The position numbers were made by a program, and so were the translations under genes. From NCBI RefSeq assembly GCF_003710255.1, contig NZ_RHIB01000004.1, positions 62,001 through 126,000 on the forward strand: a stretch of 64,000 nucleotides of DNA, read 5' to 3'. Positions 17,403 to 26,159 of the stretch are shown here, piece after piece; the stretch's first letter is position 1; each line of letters starts with the position of its first letter. This stretch comes from Alteribacter keqinensis. GTDB taxonomy: Bacteria > Bacillota > Bacilli > Bacillales > Salisediminibacteriaceae. The notes under the pieces are model-generated. The model ran no database searches, had not been told where the DNA came from, and saw nothing but the letters and a program-made list of their open reading frames with translations.

Positions 17403-17675
17403 TCTATTCCTCCCGTTTTTACTACTCAATTATTAATATGAAAGAGAATTGGTTTTGTCTGGATGCCTTACTTAATAATGATAAAAAAGATATCTCTCTT
17501 TATTCTTTCAGACCCAACGAATACGAAAGTGTGGATGCTGCTACCAGGATAAAAGAGGACATACACGTATTTTAAAGGCAGATAGTGACCAAAAAATGGA
17601 AATAACCTCACTTTAATATGAGACCTACATATGATGCAAGTAAACGTGTTAGTATCATTGAAAGTGAGTGATAAA

Positions 17676-18995
17676 ATGGAATGTAAAGTAGTAAGAGATA
17701 ATAAAACCAGTGGAGCGGTTACGTTACCTTCTCTGTTAGCAGAGAGGATAAATATAAGAGTTAATTGTGAGAAGCGCATTAGTTTTGGAATAAAATCACT
17801 ACCTGTCATCATAAAAAAATCAGATGATATAAAAACAGTTAACGTTTCAGGGGATATTGCGGATACTCTGAACCTCCCTGTGTATCCAATATATTCCATA
17901 GAAAAGGTGCGTGATAGTATTATTTTAGGACCTTATATTGGTATACTGGCTTCTACTCGTGAAAGAAACCTAAAGAGAAAATTAATGATGCTAAAGAGTT
18001 ATGTTAATCAATACGCTGCATACAAAGGAGCCATTTTAGTTTTTTCAATGGATAGAGTGAATAAGAAAGCCAGGCGGATAAAAGGGTACCTTTACAATCC
18101 GGAAACAAAAAAATGGGTAGCCGGGAACTACTCATTCCCAGCCAGTATTATTAACAGAGCATATGTTTCAAAGAAAAACCTATTTTATCTGGAAAGTGTG
18201 TTGAAAGGGAAAATCTTTAATTCAACCCATTTTAATAAATGGCAGATGTATAAAATGCTGAAGAAGTTTCCGGAGATTAATAATCACCTCCCTGAAACAA
18301 AGGTTTACAAAAGTACAATGGATATCCTGCATTTTACACAAGGATCCTCAGCGTACCTAAAGCCATTATCGGGAAAAAAAGGGAAAAGGATTTTAAAAAT
18401 AGACAGGCAGGATAATGGTATAACGATTTCGGCGGGAAAGGGAAATAATACAAAAAAATATAAGTTTCAGAATTCGGAGCAGGTACATCGGTTTGTTAAA
18501 AAAATTTATAAAAGAAGCCGGCTTATTATTCAACGTAACTTAAATTTAGATATTATTCCCGGGCATCAAGTCGATTTCCGCGTCGTAATGGTAAAAGATC
18601 AGGATAAACACTGGAATAGTCTGTTTATATTCGGGAGAAAAGGAGCCAGAGGGAATATTGTAAGTAACCGTTCTCAAGGAGGAAAGGTATACCGGGGTAC
18701 TGAGCTGCTGATGGAGGCATTTAATCTAGATGAAACAGAGGCGGCAGGTTTTATTAAAAGAATGTCTGAACTCGCTATACTTGCGGCAGAAAAGGTTGAT
18801 AAGTCAGGACACAATATGGGGTTTTACGGAATTGACCTTGGTGTTGATCAAAATAAAAAAATTTGGATAATCGAGATGAATAACCGCTCTCCCAATGATA
18901 ATATAGGTTCTAAAATTGGAGAAAGAAAAGTACTGTATAATGCACGTTATTATAATATGATGTATGCTAGAAGGTTAGCCGGTTTTACTGGCTGA
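17676..18995 (+). CDS. YheC/YheD-family endospore coat-associated ATP-grasp protein
   Basis: A full-length member (about 439 residues) of the YheC/YheD family. An N-terminal beta-rich domain (about residues 1-130) precedes an ATP-grasp module. The module shows YLKPLSGKKGKRIL, IIQRNLNLDIIPGHQVDFRVVM, GNIVSNRSQGG and the metal-binding end IWIIEMNNRSPND. In Bacillus these proteins are made in sporulation and associate with the coat; the chemistry is unproven. The start at 17676 follows a GTGAG-rich stretch; an upstream ATG at 17631 lacks a ribosome binding site. A terminator follows at 19029. Confidence 0.82.
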   Translation: MECKVVRDNKTSGAVTLPSLLAERINIRVNCEKRISFGIKSLPVIIKKSDDIKTVNVSGDIADTLNLPVYPIYSIEKVRDSIILGPYIGILASTRERNLKRKLMMLKSYVNQYAAYKGAILVFSMDRVNKKARRIKGYLYNPETKKWVAGNYSFPASIINRAYVSKKNLFYLESVLKGKIFNSTHFNKWQMYKMLKKFPEINNHLPETKVYKSTMDILHFTQGSSAYLKPLSGKKGKRILKIDRQDNGITISAGKGNNTKKYKFQNSEQVHRFVKKIYKRSRLIIQRNLNLDIIPGHQVDFRVVMVKDQDKHWNSLFIFGRKGARGNIVSNRSQGGKVYRGTELLMEAFNLDETEAAGFIKRMSELAILAAEKVDKSGHNMGFYGIDLGVDQNKKIWIIEMNNRSPNDNIGSKIGERKVLYNARYYNMMYARRLAGFTG

Positions 18996-19028
18996 TCTTT
19001 AAAGGCTGTAAATAAATCATTACCTAAC

Positions 19029-19057
19029 CTTCACCCAAAACAACGGGTGGGGTTTTT
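19029..19057 (+). terminator. Terminator of the YheC/D-type gene
   Basis: Eight-bp stem CTTCACCC/GGGTGGGG with TTTTT directly after. The group II intron remnant begins 2 bases later. Confidence 0.75.
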
Positions 19058-19058
19058 G

Positions 19059-19337
19059 GTGTGGCCCGCAGGCACACATTCCAAGTGGGTAAAGATCCAC
19101 TCAGTAACTTAACCCTTTAAAGTACTGTAGACGAAGGGACATCCTCCCTCGAAAGAAAAGGGTGGACAGGGTGTCTCCTGTGAAGGGGAATCCGAAAGGT
19201 CTGCAGGTAAAGTACAGCCTGGAATTACTCACTCCCGGAGATGGGGAACTGACGAAGAGAAAGTTGGATGCGGGAAAGCTGCACGTCCGGTTTGACGAGA
19301 GATCCGAGGGCGAAAGCCCTCGTCCTACTACTCTACT
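19059..19337 (+). ncRNA. ORF-less group II intron remnant (class C-like)
   Basis: The segment starts with GTGTG, the canonical group II 5' end, and ends with CTACTCTAC, a common 3' end in bacterial introns. A domain V-like hairpin lies at about 19257-19293 (GTTGGATGC, GGGAAA, GCTGCACGTCC, GGTTT). A domain VI-like hairpin with GAGGGC-GAAA-GCCCTC follows at 19306-19321. Insertion directly after a terminator stem is the habit of class C introns. About 280 bases is too short for a complete intron, and no reverse transcriptase is present, so this is a deletion derivative. The 333-base open frame across it (19162-19494) is not a gene. Confidence 0.62.
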
Positions 19338-19585
19338 GTTTTTTGGGAGAAACCTTTGTTTTGTTGGGAGCCAGGACTTGTTTAAGGGAGATATTTTTCA
19401 TTTGGTGGAGTTAGCTTCAGCTTTACCGAAGTTAGCTAGTAAACCATTAATTCAATACATTTTTCAAAGCTGCCCAAAAAGCCTTGTCAAATAATGATAC
19501 AATAAAAAGAAATGATATCGGTTACAATGTATATTTAATTATCTGAAATATCAAAATATATTATGGGTAAAAGGCGGTGCCGTAC
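19338..19585. other. Intergenic region before the sigma54 activator gene
   Basis: This roughly 250-base stretch holds the 3' side of the intron insertion site and an AT-rich leader before the regulator. No -24/-12 promoter and no clean SigA promoter can be seen. I recognise nothing else here. Confidence 0.4.
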
Positions 19586-21292
19586 GTGGAACTACAGGAT
19601 ATTAGTCGCGAGGAACTTTTAAATTTTTTACCCTTTCCATCGTTCATTGGTGATCAGGACGGTCGGATTATTAATGCGAATGACGAACTGAACCAACTGA
19701 TCGAGATCAACCAACAAAACAAACTTGAAGAAAGCATCGAAGCAAATGAGATAAAGAATTATTTCGAAGGGGAGATCCTGCATATTCTGATTGACGGGTC
19801 TTCATACCTTTTTATTAAAAAAGAGGTGATGGACCACCCGCGTAAAGAGTTTTTGTATATCGGCGTGCAGTCAACGGGGGTAAAAAAACTTGTGAGTCGT
19901 CTGAAGAGGACGGAGGAGCTGAACAGAGAGTTGGACGCGATTATCGACAACTCGTATGACGTGATTTATATTACGGACAAACACGGCATGACCCTTAAAA
20001 CGAATAAAGCGATCGAACGGGTCACAAGAATACCTAAAGAGTACTTCGTTGGTAAGCGTGTCGACGAATTGATCAAGAGAGGCATATTGAAAAACTCGGT
20101 TACTCATCATGTACTAAAGAAAAAAAGAACGGTCTCTTTTGTCCAATCCAACTACGAAGGCAAAGAGATGCTCATAACGGGGAATCCGGTCTTTAACGCC
20201 AAAGGGGAAATCGAAAAAATCGTAACAAACGCCAGAGACTTAACGGAGCTCAATGAGCTTCAAGCGGCTCTCAGTAAAGCGACGGAGCTTAACAAGACGT
20301 ATAAAAAAGAGCTGGAAACGTTGAAAGGAAAAAAAGTAGATGACGGTGGCATCGTTTTGGCGAGTGAAGAAGTAAGACTCATATACGAGATGGCCAACCG
20401 GATCTCGAATGTGGATGCTACGGTTCTGATTTTAGGAGAGACGGGTGTAGGGAAAGACGTACTCGCCAAATACATTTACAGCAACAGTTTCAGAGAAAAA
20501 GAAGGGAATTTCATTAAAGTCAACTGCGGTGCGATTCCTGCGGAGCTACTCGAGTCCGAGTTGTTCGGCTATGAAGGAGGCGCGTTTTCAGGGGCTAGTA
20601 AAAACGGAAAAGCAGGAATGTTTGAACTGGCGGATAAAGGTGTTTTGTTCTTGGACGAAATTGGCGAACTCTCTTTGTCACTCCAAGTGAAGTTGTTGCG
20701 AGCATTGCAAGAACAAGAGATTATGCGGGTAGGGGGAACGAAGCCCAAGAAAATAAATGTTCGAGTGATCGCCGCTACAAACCGTAAATTAAAAGAGATG
20801 GTACAAGAAGGAACGTTCCGAGAAGATCTGTATTACCGTCTCAATGTGATACCGATTCAAATTCCTCCGTTAAGAGAGCGAAGAGACGACATTGTCCCAT
20901 TAGTGAACATGTTCTTGAATAAAGTGAACAAAAAATATGATTTATCAAAGACGATGAGTCATCGATTGAAAAACTTCTTTGTTTCCTTTAAATGGAGTGG
21001 GAATGTAAGAGAGCTGTCCAATTTGATTGAGAGATTGGTGCTCGTCACGGACAGGCAGATGATCGATATTGAACACCTCCCGGAAGAATACTTGACCACA
21101 GGTGATATCCCGGTCCCGAGCAGTTCATCGTCAATGACCCTAAAAGAAGCAGTCGAACGTGCTGAAAAAGAGGTGCTGGCGTCAGCGGCAAAAGAATTTA
21201 CGAACACGTATGAAATAGCAGATAAGCTGGAAACGAGTCAGCCGACGATCGTAAGGAAAATGAAGAAGTATAACATCAAAACAGGCAAATAA
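19586..21292 (+). CDS. PAS-domain sigma54-dependent transcriptional activator
   Basis: This protein of about 568 residues has two N-terminal PAS-like sensor domains (about residues 1-100 and 110-230) and a short coiled coil. The AAA+ activator domain follows, with Walker A GETGVGKD, sigma54-contact loop GAFSGA (usually GAFTGA), Walker B GVLFLDEIGEL and an arginine-rich sensor II region. A Fis-type HTH is at the end (YEIADKLETSQPTIVRKMKKY). It resembles RocR/BkdR-type activators. It heads a cluster with three -24/-12 promoters, each with an ATTCA-N4-TGAAT palindrome upstream, so it probably controls all three. GTG at 19586 has AAAGGCGG 8 bases upstream; a GTG at 19577 is too close to it. Confidence 0.9.
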   Translation: MELQDISREELLNFLPFPSFIGDQDGRIINANDELNQLIEINQQNKLEESIEANEIKNYFEGEILHILIDGSSYLFIKKEVMDHPRKEFLYIGVQSTGVKKLVSRLKRTEELNRELDAIIDNSYDVIYITDKHGMTLKTNKAIERVTRIPKEYFVGKRVDELIKRGILKNSVTHHVLKKKRTVSFVQSNYEGKEMLITGNPVFNAKGEIEKIVTNARDLTELNELQAALSKATELNKTYKKELETLKGKKVDDGGIVLASEEVRLIYEMANRISNVDATVLILGETGVGKDVLAKYIYSNSFREKEGNFIKVNCGAIPAELLESELFGYEGGAFSGASKNGKAGMFELADKGVLFLDEIGELSLSLQVKLLRALQEQEIMRVGGTKPKKINVRVIAATNRKLKEMVQEGTFREDLYYRLNVIPIQIPPLRERRDDIVPLVNMFLNKVNKKYDLSKTMSHRLKNFFVSFKWSGNVRELSNLIERLVLVTDRQMIDIEHLPEEYLTTGDIPVPSSSSSMTLKEAVERAEKEVLASAAKEFTNTYEIADKLETSQPTIVRKMKKYNIKTGK

Positions 21293-21303
21293 AGAGGAAT
21301 TGA

Positions 21304-21334
21304 AAGAGGTCCTATCCGTTAGGTCCTCTTTTCT
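21304..21334 (+). terminator. Terminator of the activator gene
   Basis: Stem AAGAGGTCCTA/TAGGTCCTCTT with one mismatch and a T-rich tail, 12 bases after the stop. Confidence 0.7.
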
Positions 21335-21336
21335 TG

Positions 21337-21350
21337 ATTCATTAATGAAT
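21337..21350. promoter_or_regulatory. Putative activator site 1, ATTCA-N4-TGAAT
   Basis: ATTCATTAATGAAT is a palindrome about 115 bases upstream of the first -24/-12 promoter. The same arms and 4-base spacing recur at 24802 and 32402, each upstream of the other two sigma54 promoters. Confidence 0.65.
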
Positions 21351-21465
21351 GACCAAGTTGTTTTCGTATCAACACTCCTCTTTAACAGTAGGGCTAAAAC
21401 ATAGAGTATGGGGGGTTAAATCACCAGATGCATTGAAAACAGGAGAGTATCGTTGTTCACAAAAA

Positions 21466-21482
21466 TTGGCATGAGTATTGCA
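21466..21482 (+). promoter_or_regulatory. Sigma54 (-24/-12) promoter 1
   Basis: TTGGCATGAGTATTGCA has GG (21468-21469) and GC (21480-21481) separated by exactly 10 bases, as the -24/-12 consensus requires. It drives the acyl-CoA synthetase-hydratase-SDR operon. Confidence 0.82.
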
Positions 21483-21569
21483 TCTATATAGAAAGTAGAA
21501 CGAATGTCCTTTTAAAATGAGAGGTGTGAAAGAACTGCATCATATCGATTAAGAGAAGGGGTGAGAGAG

Positions 21570-23189
21570 ATGTCACATCAAGTGAGTGAGGACGCAGGTG
21601 CCATTCCAAGAAGCCTGAACGTGCCTGAAGACTCCCTTTACCACATGCTGAAAAGAACGGTAAAGACGAACGAGAAGAGAATAGCTGTAATCTTTGACGA
21701 AGAAAAGGTTACATATGGTGAGCTTTTCGATCAGGTTAATCGATTGGCCGATTCCTGGAGAAAGCTCGGAATGAAAAAAGGAGAGATGCTCGGTCTTATG
21801 CTGCCTAACCAGACCGATTATATTGTCTGTTTTTATGCAGCACAGGCTTTGGGGATGACTGTCGTGCAGATCAACCCGAATTATACACCTAGAGAGCTTG
21901 TCCAAATCATTCATAGCGCCAAAATCAAGCGTATTGTCGTTTCAAAAACAAACCTGGATACCGTTCTTCATGTTCATGGTCTTCAAGCGATCGAAACCAT
22001 CATTGTCTCTGATGCGCCGGACAAAAGCGAAGATACCGAGGAGCTCTTCAGTTTGGAGAGGCAAATCAATGAAGGGGGAAGCGTCTCTCATGATACACAG
22101 ATCGATGTAAAAGAAGATGTGGCCGTGATTCAATACACCGGTGGCACAACAGGTCAGATGAAAGGCGCGATGCTCACTCATTACAACCTGGTAGCAAATG
22201 TGGAGCAGAGCTTTACGATGTATGGAAGCAACATGGAACAAGGGAAAGAAGTGTTCCTGGTGGCAACCCCTCTCTACCATGTATATGCCATGACAGCCGG
22301 GATGAATTTGGGGATCCGGATCGGCGCGACGATCTTGCTCATGAGGAAGTTTGAGATTCAAAGAGCTTTGGAATGGATCAAGACTTACAGACCGACTTAT
22401 TTTCCCGGTGTTCCCGGTATGTACACGGCCTTCGTCATGCATCCGGAAGTGGAAAAGTACGGACTTGATTGTTTGAAGTTTTGCTCTAGCGGGTCGGCAC
22501 CGCTCCCGGTTGAGATCATTAAACGGTTTGAAGCGTTAACAGGTGCTGTGATTGGTGAAGGGTTTGGTATGTCTGAAGCGTCACCTACGACTCACCGTAA
22601 CCCTGCTGAAGGGGTCAGAAAAATTGGAAGTGTCGGTCTGCCGTTACCTGGCACAGAAAGCAGAATTGTAGATGATGACAATCAGGAACTGCCACCGAAA
22701 TGCGTTGGTGAATTGATTATTAAAGGTCCCCAGATTATGAAGGGATACTTGAACAACGAAGCCGACACGGGGAATTCGTTACGAAATGGATGGCTTTATA
22801 CGGGAGATTTGGCCATGATGGACGAAGATGGCTATTTTTACATTGTCGGTCGGAAAAAAGAAATGATTTTAATTGGCGGGTTTAACGTGTATCCAAGGGA
22901 AATCGAAAATGTGTTATACGAACACCAAGATGTGAAGGAAGTTGCTGTTGTAGGAATACCTCACGAAGAGAAAGGGGAAGTCATCAAAGCCTTTATCGTG
23001 TTGCGGGAAGGGGCCACTGCCGATGTGGAAGAATTGAAAGGGTTCTGTTACAGAAACCTGACTCGGTATAAAGTACCGAAAGACTTCGAGATCAGAGATG
23101 CCCTTCCAAAGAACACGGTAGGAAAGTTGTTAAAGAGGTCATTGGTCGAAGAAGAAATTGGCAATCAAAAAAAGGAGCGTGATGAATGA
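21570..23189 (+). CDS. AMP-forming acyl-CoA synthetase (operon 1)
   Basis: This protein of about 539 residues belongs to the ANL superfamily. The AMP-binding P-loop signature is YTGGTTGQMKGAM (about residue 187). GEGFGMSEASPTTH, the YTGDLAMMDEDGYF hinge region, and the C-terminal VGKLLKRSL lysine follow. It activates a carboxylic acid to its CoA ester with ATP, and the closest family is long/medium-chain fatty acyl-CoA ligases. The substrate is not readable from sequence. It is the first gene after sigma54 promoter 1 and overlaps the next gene by ATGA. GAAGGGG 8 bases upstream favours ATG 21570 over GTG 21561. A second synthetase lies at 38581. Confidence 0.87.
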   Translation: MSHQVSEDAGAIPRSLNVPEDSLYHMLKRTVKTNEKRIAVIFDEEKVTYGELFDQVNRLADSWRKLGMKKGEMLGLMLPNQTDYIVCFYAAQALGMTVVQINPNYTPRELVQIIHSAKIKRIVVSKTNLDTVLHVHGLQAIETIIVSDAPDKSEDTEELFSLERQINEGGSVSHDTQIDVKEDVAVIQYTGGTTGQMKGAMLTHYNLVANVEQSFTMYGSNMEQGKEVFLVATPLYHVYAMTAGMNLGIRIGATILLMRKFEIQRALEWIKTYRPTYFPGVPGMYTAFVMHPEVEKYGLDCLKFCSSGSAPLPVEIIKRFEALTGAVIGEGFGMSEASPTTHRNPAEGVRKIGSVGLPLPGTESRIVDDDNQELPPKCVGELIIKGPQIMKGYLNNEADTGNSLRNGWLYTGDLAMMDEDGYFYIVGRKKEMILIGGFNVYPREIENVLYEHQDVKEVAVVGIPHEEKGEVIKAFIVLREGATADVEELKGFCYRNLTRYKVPKDFEIRDALPKNTVGKLLKRSLVEEEIGNQKKERDE

Positions 23190-23965
23190 TGTTTTCAAAT
23201 ATCGAAGTAATCAAAGACGATCGGGTAGCGTTTATTACAATCAACCGGGAAGAAGTGCGAAACGCCTTGAATAAAGAAACGTTAGGAGAAATTTCTGCTG
23301 CGTTAAAAGAATTAAACGATGATAGCTCTGTTGGTTGCGTGGTGTTTACCGGAAAAGGGGAAAAGTCGTTTGCTGCCGGGGCAGACATTGCTCAATTAAA
23401 GGAGAAATCAACGATAGACGTGTTCAAAGCCGGCGGAATGCAGGAAGTGTACGATGAAATTGAAGCGTATGATAAGCCGACGATTGCCATGATTAATGGA
23501 TTTGCTTTGGGTGGCGGCTGTGAACTTGCCATGGCTTGTGACATCAGAGTGGCATCAACCAATGCCAAGATGGGTTTGCCGGAGTTAAACTTGGCGATCA
23601 TCCCCGGTGCAGGTGGAACACAACGTTTAGTACGCATTGTGGGGAAAGGAAAAGCCCTTGAACTTATTTTGACTGGGAAGATTATCGGCGCAGAAGAAGC
23701 GGAACGAATTGGCCTTGTATCTTCAATCGCCGAGCCGGATCAACTGTTGGAGACTGTCATGGTCACTGCGCATCAGATGCTTTCTAAAGGACCACTAGCG
23801 TTAAAACTGGCGAAGATTGCCGTGCACGCCGGTTCTGAAGCAGATATGAAAACAGGCCTTCTCATTGAAAAGCTGGCACAAGGAATCTTATTCTCATCTG
23901 AGGACAAGGACGAAGGCACGCAAGCTTTTCTCGAAAAAAGAAAAGCCAACTTTGTCGGAAAGTAA
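23186..23965 (+). CDS. Enoyl-CoA hydratase/isomerase family protein
   Basis: This 259-residue crotonase-fold protein has both catalytic glutamates: one in GGGCELAMACD (about residue 115) and one in GLPELNLAIIPGAGGTQRL (about residue 134). It should hydrate trans-2-enoyl-CoA to 3-hydroxyacyl-CoA (EC 4.2.1.17 type). The length is usual for the family. Its start overlaps the synthetase stop by 4 bases and the SDR gene follows after 18 bases, so it belongs to the same sigma54-driven operon. Together with the dehydrogenase at 33903 and the thiolase at 35309 it completes a beta-oxidation set. Confidence 0.9.
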   Translation: MMFSNIEVIKDDRVAFITINREEVRNALNKETLGEISAALKELNDDSSVGCVVFTGKGEKSFAAGADIAQLKEKSTIDVFKAGGMQEVYDEIEAYDKPTIAMINGFALGGGCELAMACDIRVASTNAKMGLPELNLAIIPGAGGTQRLVRIVGKGKALELILTGKIIGAEEAERIGLVSSIAEPDQLLETVMVTAHQMLSKGPLALKLAKIAVHAGSEADMKTGLLIEKLAQGILFSSEDKDEGTQAFLEKRKANFVGK

Positions 23966-23983
23966 TGTAAAGGGGCGTTTCAC

Positions 23984-24733
23984 GTGGGACGATTAGAAGG
24001 TAAAGTGGCACTCGTTACCGGGGGATGTAAAGGCATCGGTCGAGCGATTGTGAATCGATTTCTTTCTGAGGGAGCCCGAGTATGCGTGGCAGACTATGAC
24101 AATGACGCTGGCAAATTTGAAGATGGATCGAAAGACGGTCCGCTTGTTTTTAAGGCTGATGTTCGTAAACGAGACGAGATCCAAAGCGTGTGTGACAAGA
24201 TTGTAGCTACCTACGGGCAGATTGATATTTTAGTGAATAACGCGGGCATCATTCGAGATCATTTGCTCTATAAAATGAGAACGAGCGATTGGGACGATGT
24301 GATGGACGTCCATTTAAAAGGAGCCTTCTTTTGCAGCCAAGTGGTTCAAGAATATATGGTCAAAGAACGATACGGACGTATTATTAATCTCTCCTCTACC
24401 TCTGCCCTCGGCAATAAAGGACAGGCCAATTATGCTACGGCTAAAGCCGGTATCCAAGGGTTTACAAAGACGTTGGCACTGGAGTTGGGCAAATACGGGA
24501 TTACGGCAAACGCCATTGCCCCGGGATTTATAGAAACGGATATGACCAAACAAACCGCTAACCGATTAGGAATCGACTTTGAGACTTTGATCGAGGCAAG
24601 CAAAGCACGCATTCCTGTAGGTCGAACGGGAAAAGGAGAAGACATTGCGAATGCTGCCGTCTTCTTCGCCGAAGAATCCTCTTCATTTGTAAACGGCCAA
24701 GTCCTTTATGTAGCGGGAGGACCAAAAGCATAA
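23984..24733 (+). CDS. SDR-family 3-oxoacyl reductase-like protein (FabG-like)
   Basis: This 249-residue short-chain dehydrogenase has the TGGCKGIGRA nucleotide-binding motif, NNAG (about residue 87), and a catalytic Ser (NLSSTS) with the YxxxK motif (NYATAKAG). GTG start with AAAGGGGCG upstream. The family reduces or oxidises 3-oxoacyl/3-hydroxyacyl thioesters with NAD(P)H. In this catabolic operon it more likely handles a hydroxyacyl-CoA than fatty acid synthesis. It is the last gene of operon 1, closed by a strong terminator. Confidence 0.86.
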   Translation: MGRLEGKVALVTGGCKGIGRAIVNRFLSEGARVCVADYDNDAGKFEDGSKDGPLVFKADVRKRDEIQSVCDKIVATYGQIDILVNNAGIIRDHLLYKMRTSDWDDVMDVHLKGAFFCSQVVQEYMVKERYGRIINLSSTSALGNKGQANYATAKAGIQGFTKTLALELGKYGITANAIAPGFIETDMTKQTANRLGIDFETLIEASKARIPVGRTGKGEDIANAAVFFAEESSSFVNGQVLYVAGGPKA

Positions 24734-24768
24734 AAGAAGCACCTGCGGGATGCAGGTGCTTCTTTTAT
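24732..24768 (+). terminator. Terminator of operon 1
   Basis: A 15-bp perfect stem (AAAAGAAGCACCTGC and its complement) ends in a T-run overlapping the stem. It starts at the SDR stop. Confidence 0.85.
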
Positions 24769-24801
24769 GAGCAAGAGATTCAGAAGCGAGTCATCACAAT
24801 A

Positions 24802-24815
24802 ATTCAATAATGAAT
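24802..24815. promoter_or_regulatory. Putative activator site 2, ATTCA-N4-TGAAT
   Basis: ATTCAATAATGAAT is the same palindrome type as at 21337 and 32402, here about 75-90 bases upstream of sigma54 promoter 2. Confidence 0.65.
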
Positions 24816-24887
24816 CAATTGATACCCAAGTGGATTGCATAACCTTAGCCATGTTCAAGAACGTGCACCATTCGTCGGTTTTTGATC

Positions 24888-24904
24888 GTGGCATGAATAT
24901 TGCA
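24888..24904 (+). promoter_or_regulatory. Sigma54 (-24/-12) promoter 2
   Basis: GTGGCATGAATATTGCA has GG (24890-24891) and GC (24902-24903) with 10 bases between. It drives the acyl-CoA dehydrogenase, permease, etfBA, lhgO and DUF3870 operon. Confidence 0.82.
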
Positions 24905-24961
24905 TTAATTTATGATCAAGTAGATTGTGTGTCTTAAAAATGGATAGAGAGGGAGAGAGAC

Positions 24962-26113
24962 ATGGACTTTTCATTAACGGAAGATATAGACTTTTTGCGT
25001 AAAGGCGTCCGAAAGTTTGTAAAAGAGGAAGTCGAGCCGGTGGCAATGGAAATCGAACAATCAAATGAAATCCCTGAAATCGTAAAAGAGAAGTCGAAAG
25101 AATTAGGTTTGTTTGGTATCAGTATCCCTGAAGAATACGGCGGACTCGGGCTCGACATGATCGGAAAATGTGCCATATACGAAGAACTGGGAAAAACACA
25201 TAACGGATACACCACCTTGATTGGCGCCCATACCGGTATTGGCTCGGTTGGGATCGTAGAGCTCGGAACAGAAGAACAAAAACAGAGGTATTTACCGAAG
25301 ATGGCGACGGGAGAATGGATTGGAGCGTTTGCCCTGACGGAGCCCAGTGCAGGATCGAATGCGGCCAACTTAAAAACGAGAGCAGAGAAAAAAGGGGACA
25401 AGTACATCCTTAACGGCTCAAAACATTACATTACCAATGCGGTGGATGGTCACGTATTTACGGTGATGGCGGTTACCGATCCAACAAAAGGGGCAAAAGG
25501 AATTACGTCCTTTATCGTTGAAAAAGATTTTCCTGGTTTTCAGCTTGGTGCGGTCGAAGAAAAGATGGGGTTAAGAGGCTCTCATTCAGCCGAGTTGTTT
25601 TTTGAAAACATGGAAGTGCCAAAAGAAAATGTGCTCGGAGAAGAAGGGCAAGGGTACGTGAATGCCCTGAAGATCTTGGCAAATGGTCGAGCGGGTCTGG
25701 CTGCAAGGAATCTCGGTTCTTGCGTAAAGCTTCTTGAACATTGCATGGAGTATGTATTCGAACGAAAACAGTTCGGAAAGCCTTTATTCGACCAGCAAGC
25801 CATTCAACATATGTTAGCAGATATTAGCGTTCAAATTGAAACCCTTCGTTCGTTAACGTACAGAGTGGCTTGGATGACCGATCAAAAGCAGCGGGTTGTA
25901 AGAGAGGCAGCCATTGCAAAGCTATACGGGTCCGAAGTCTACAATAAGGTGGCCGACCTGGCTGTTCAGATTCACGGAGGGGTCGGTTACATGAAAGATT
26001 ATCCGATCGAACGTTATTTCCGAGATGCGAGAATTACGAAGATCTACGAAGGTACATCTGAAATTCAACGAAACATCATTGCGGGAGAATTAAAAAGACA
26101 GGCCGGAAAATAA
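24962..26113 (+). CDS. Acyl-CoA dehydrogenase (operon 2)
   Basis: This 383-residue FAD enzyme has the short-chain-type signatures [14 protein letters not shown] (FAD/substrate region), [13 protein letters not shown], and [10 protein letters not shown], whose Glu is the usual catalytic base. It should introduce a trans-2 double bond into an acyl-CoA and pass electrons to ETF, which is encoded two genes downstream. It is 60-70% similar by eye to the second dehydrogenase at 32732, suggesting duplication. GGGAGAGAGAC precedes the ATG. The substrate could be a short or branched acyl-CoA; glutaryl-CoA specificity cannot be claimed. Confidence 0.9.
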   Translation: MDFSLTEDIDFLRKGVRKFVKEEVEPVAMEIEQSNEIPEIVKEKSKELGLFGISIPEEYGGLGLDMIGKCAIYEELGKTHNGYTTLIGAHTGIGSVGIVELGTEEQKQRYLPKMATGEWIGAFALTEPSAGSNAANLKTRAEKKGDKYILNGSKHYITNAVDGHVFTVMAVTDPTKGAKGITSFIVEKDFPGFQLGAVEEKMGLRGSHSAELFFENMEVPKENVLGEEGQGYVNALKILANGRAGLAARNLGSCVKLLEHCMEYVFERKQFGKPLFDQQAIQHMLADISVQIETLRSLTYRVAWMTDQKQRVVREAAIAKLYGSEVYNKVADLAVQIHGGVGYMKDYPIERYFRDARITKIYEGTSEIQRNIIAGELKRQAGK

Positions 26114-26159
26114 GCACGATTCACCAGAGGTGCCAATCTGAAGTAATGAGGGCGTTTTG

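Noticed and set aside
19162-19494. 110-codon frame across the intron remnant
   Set aside because: It overlaps the domain V/VI-like hairpins; its open frame is by chance.
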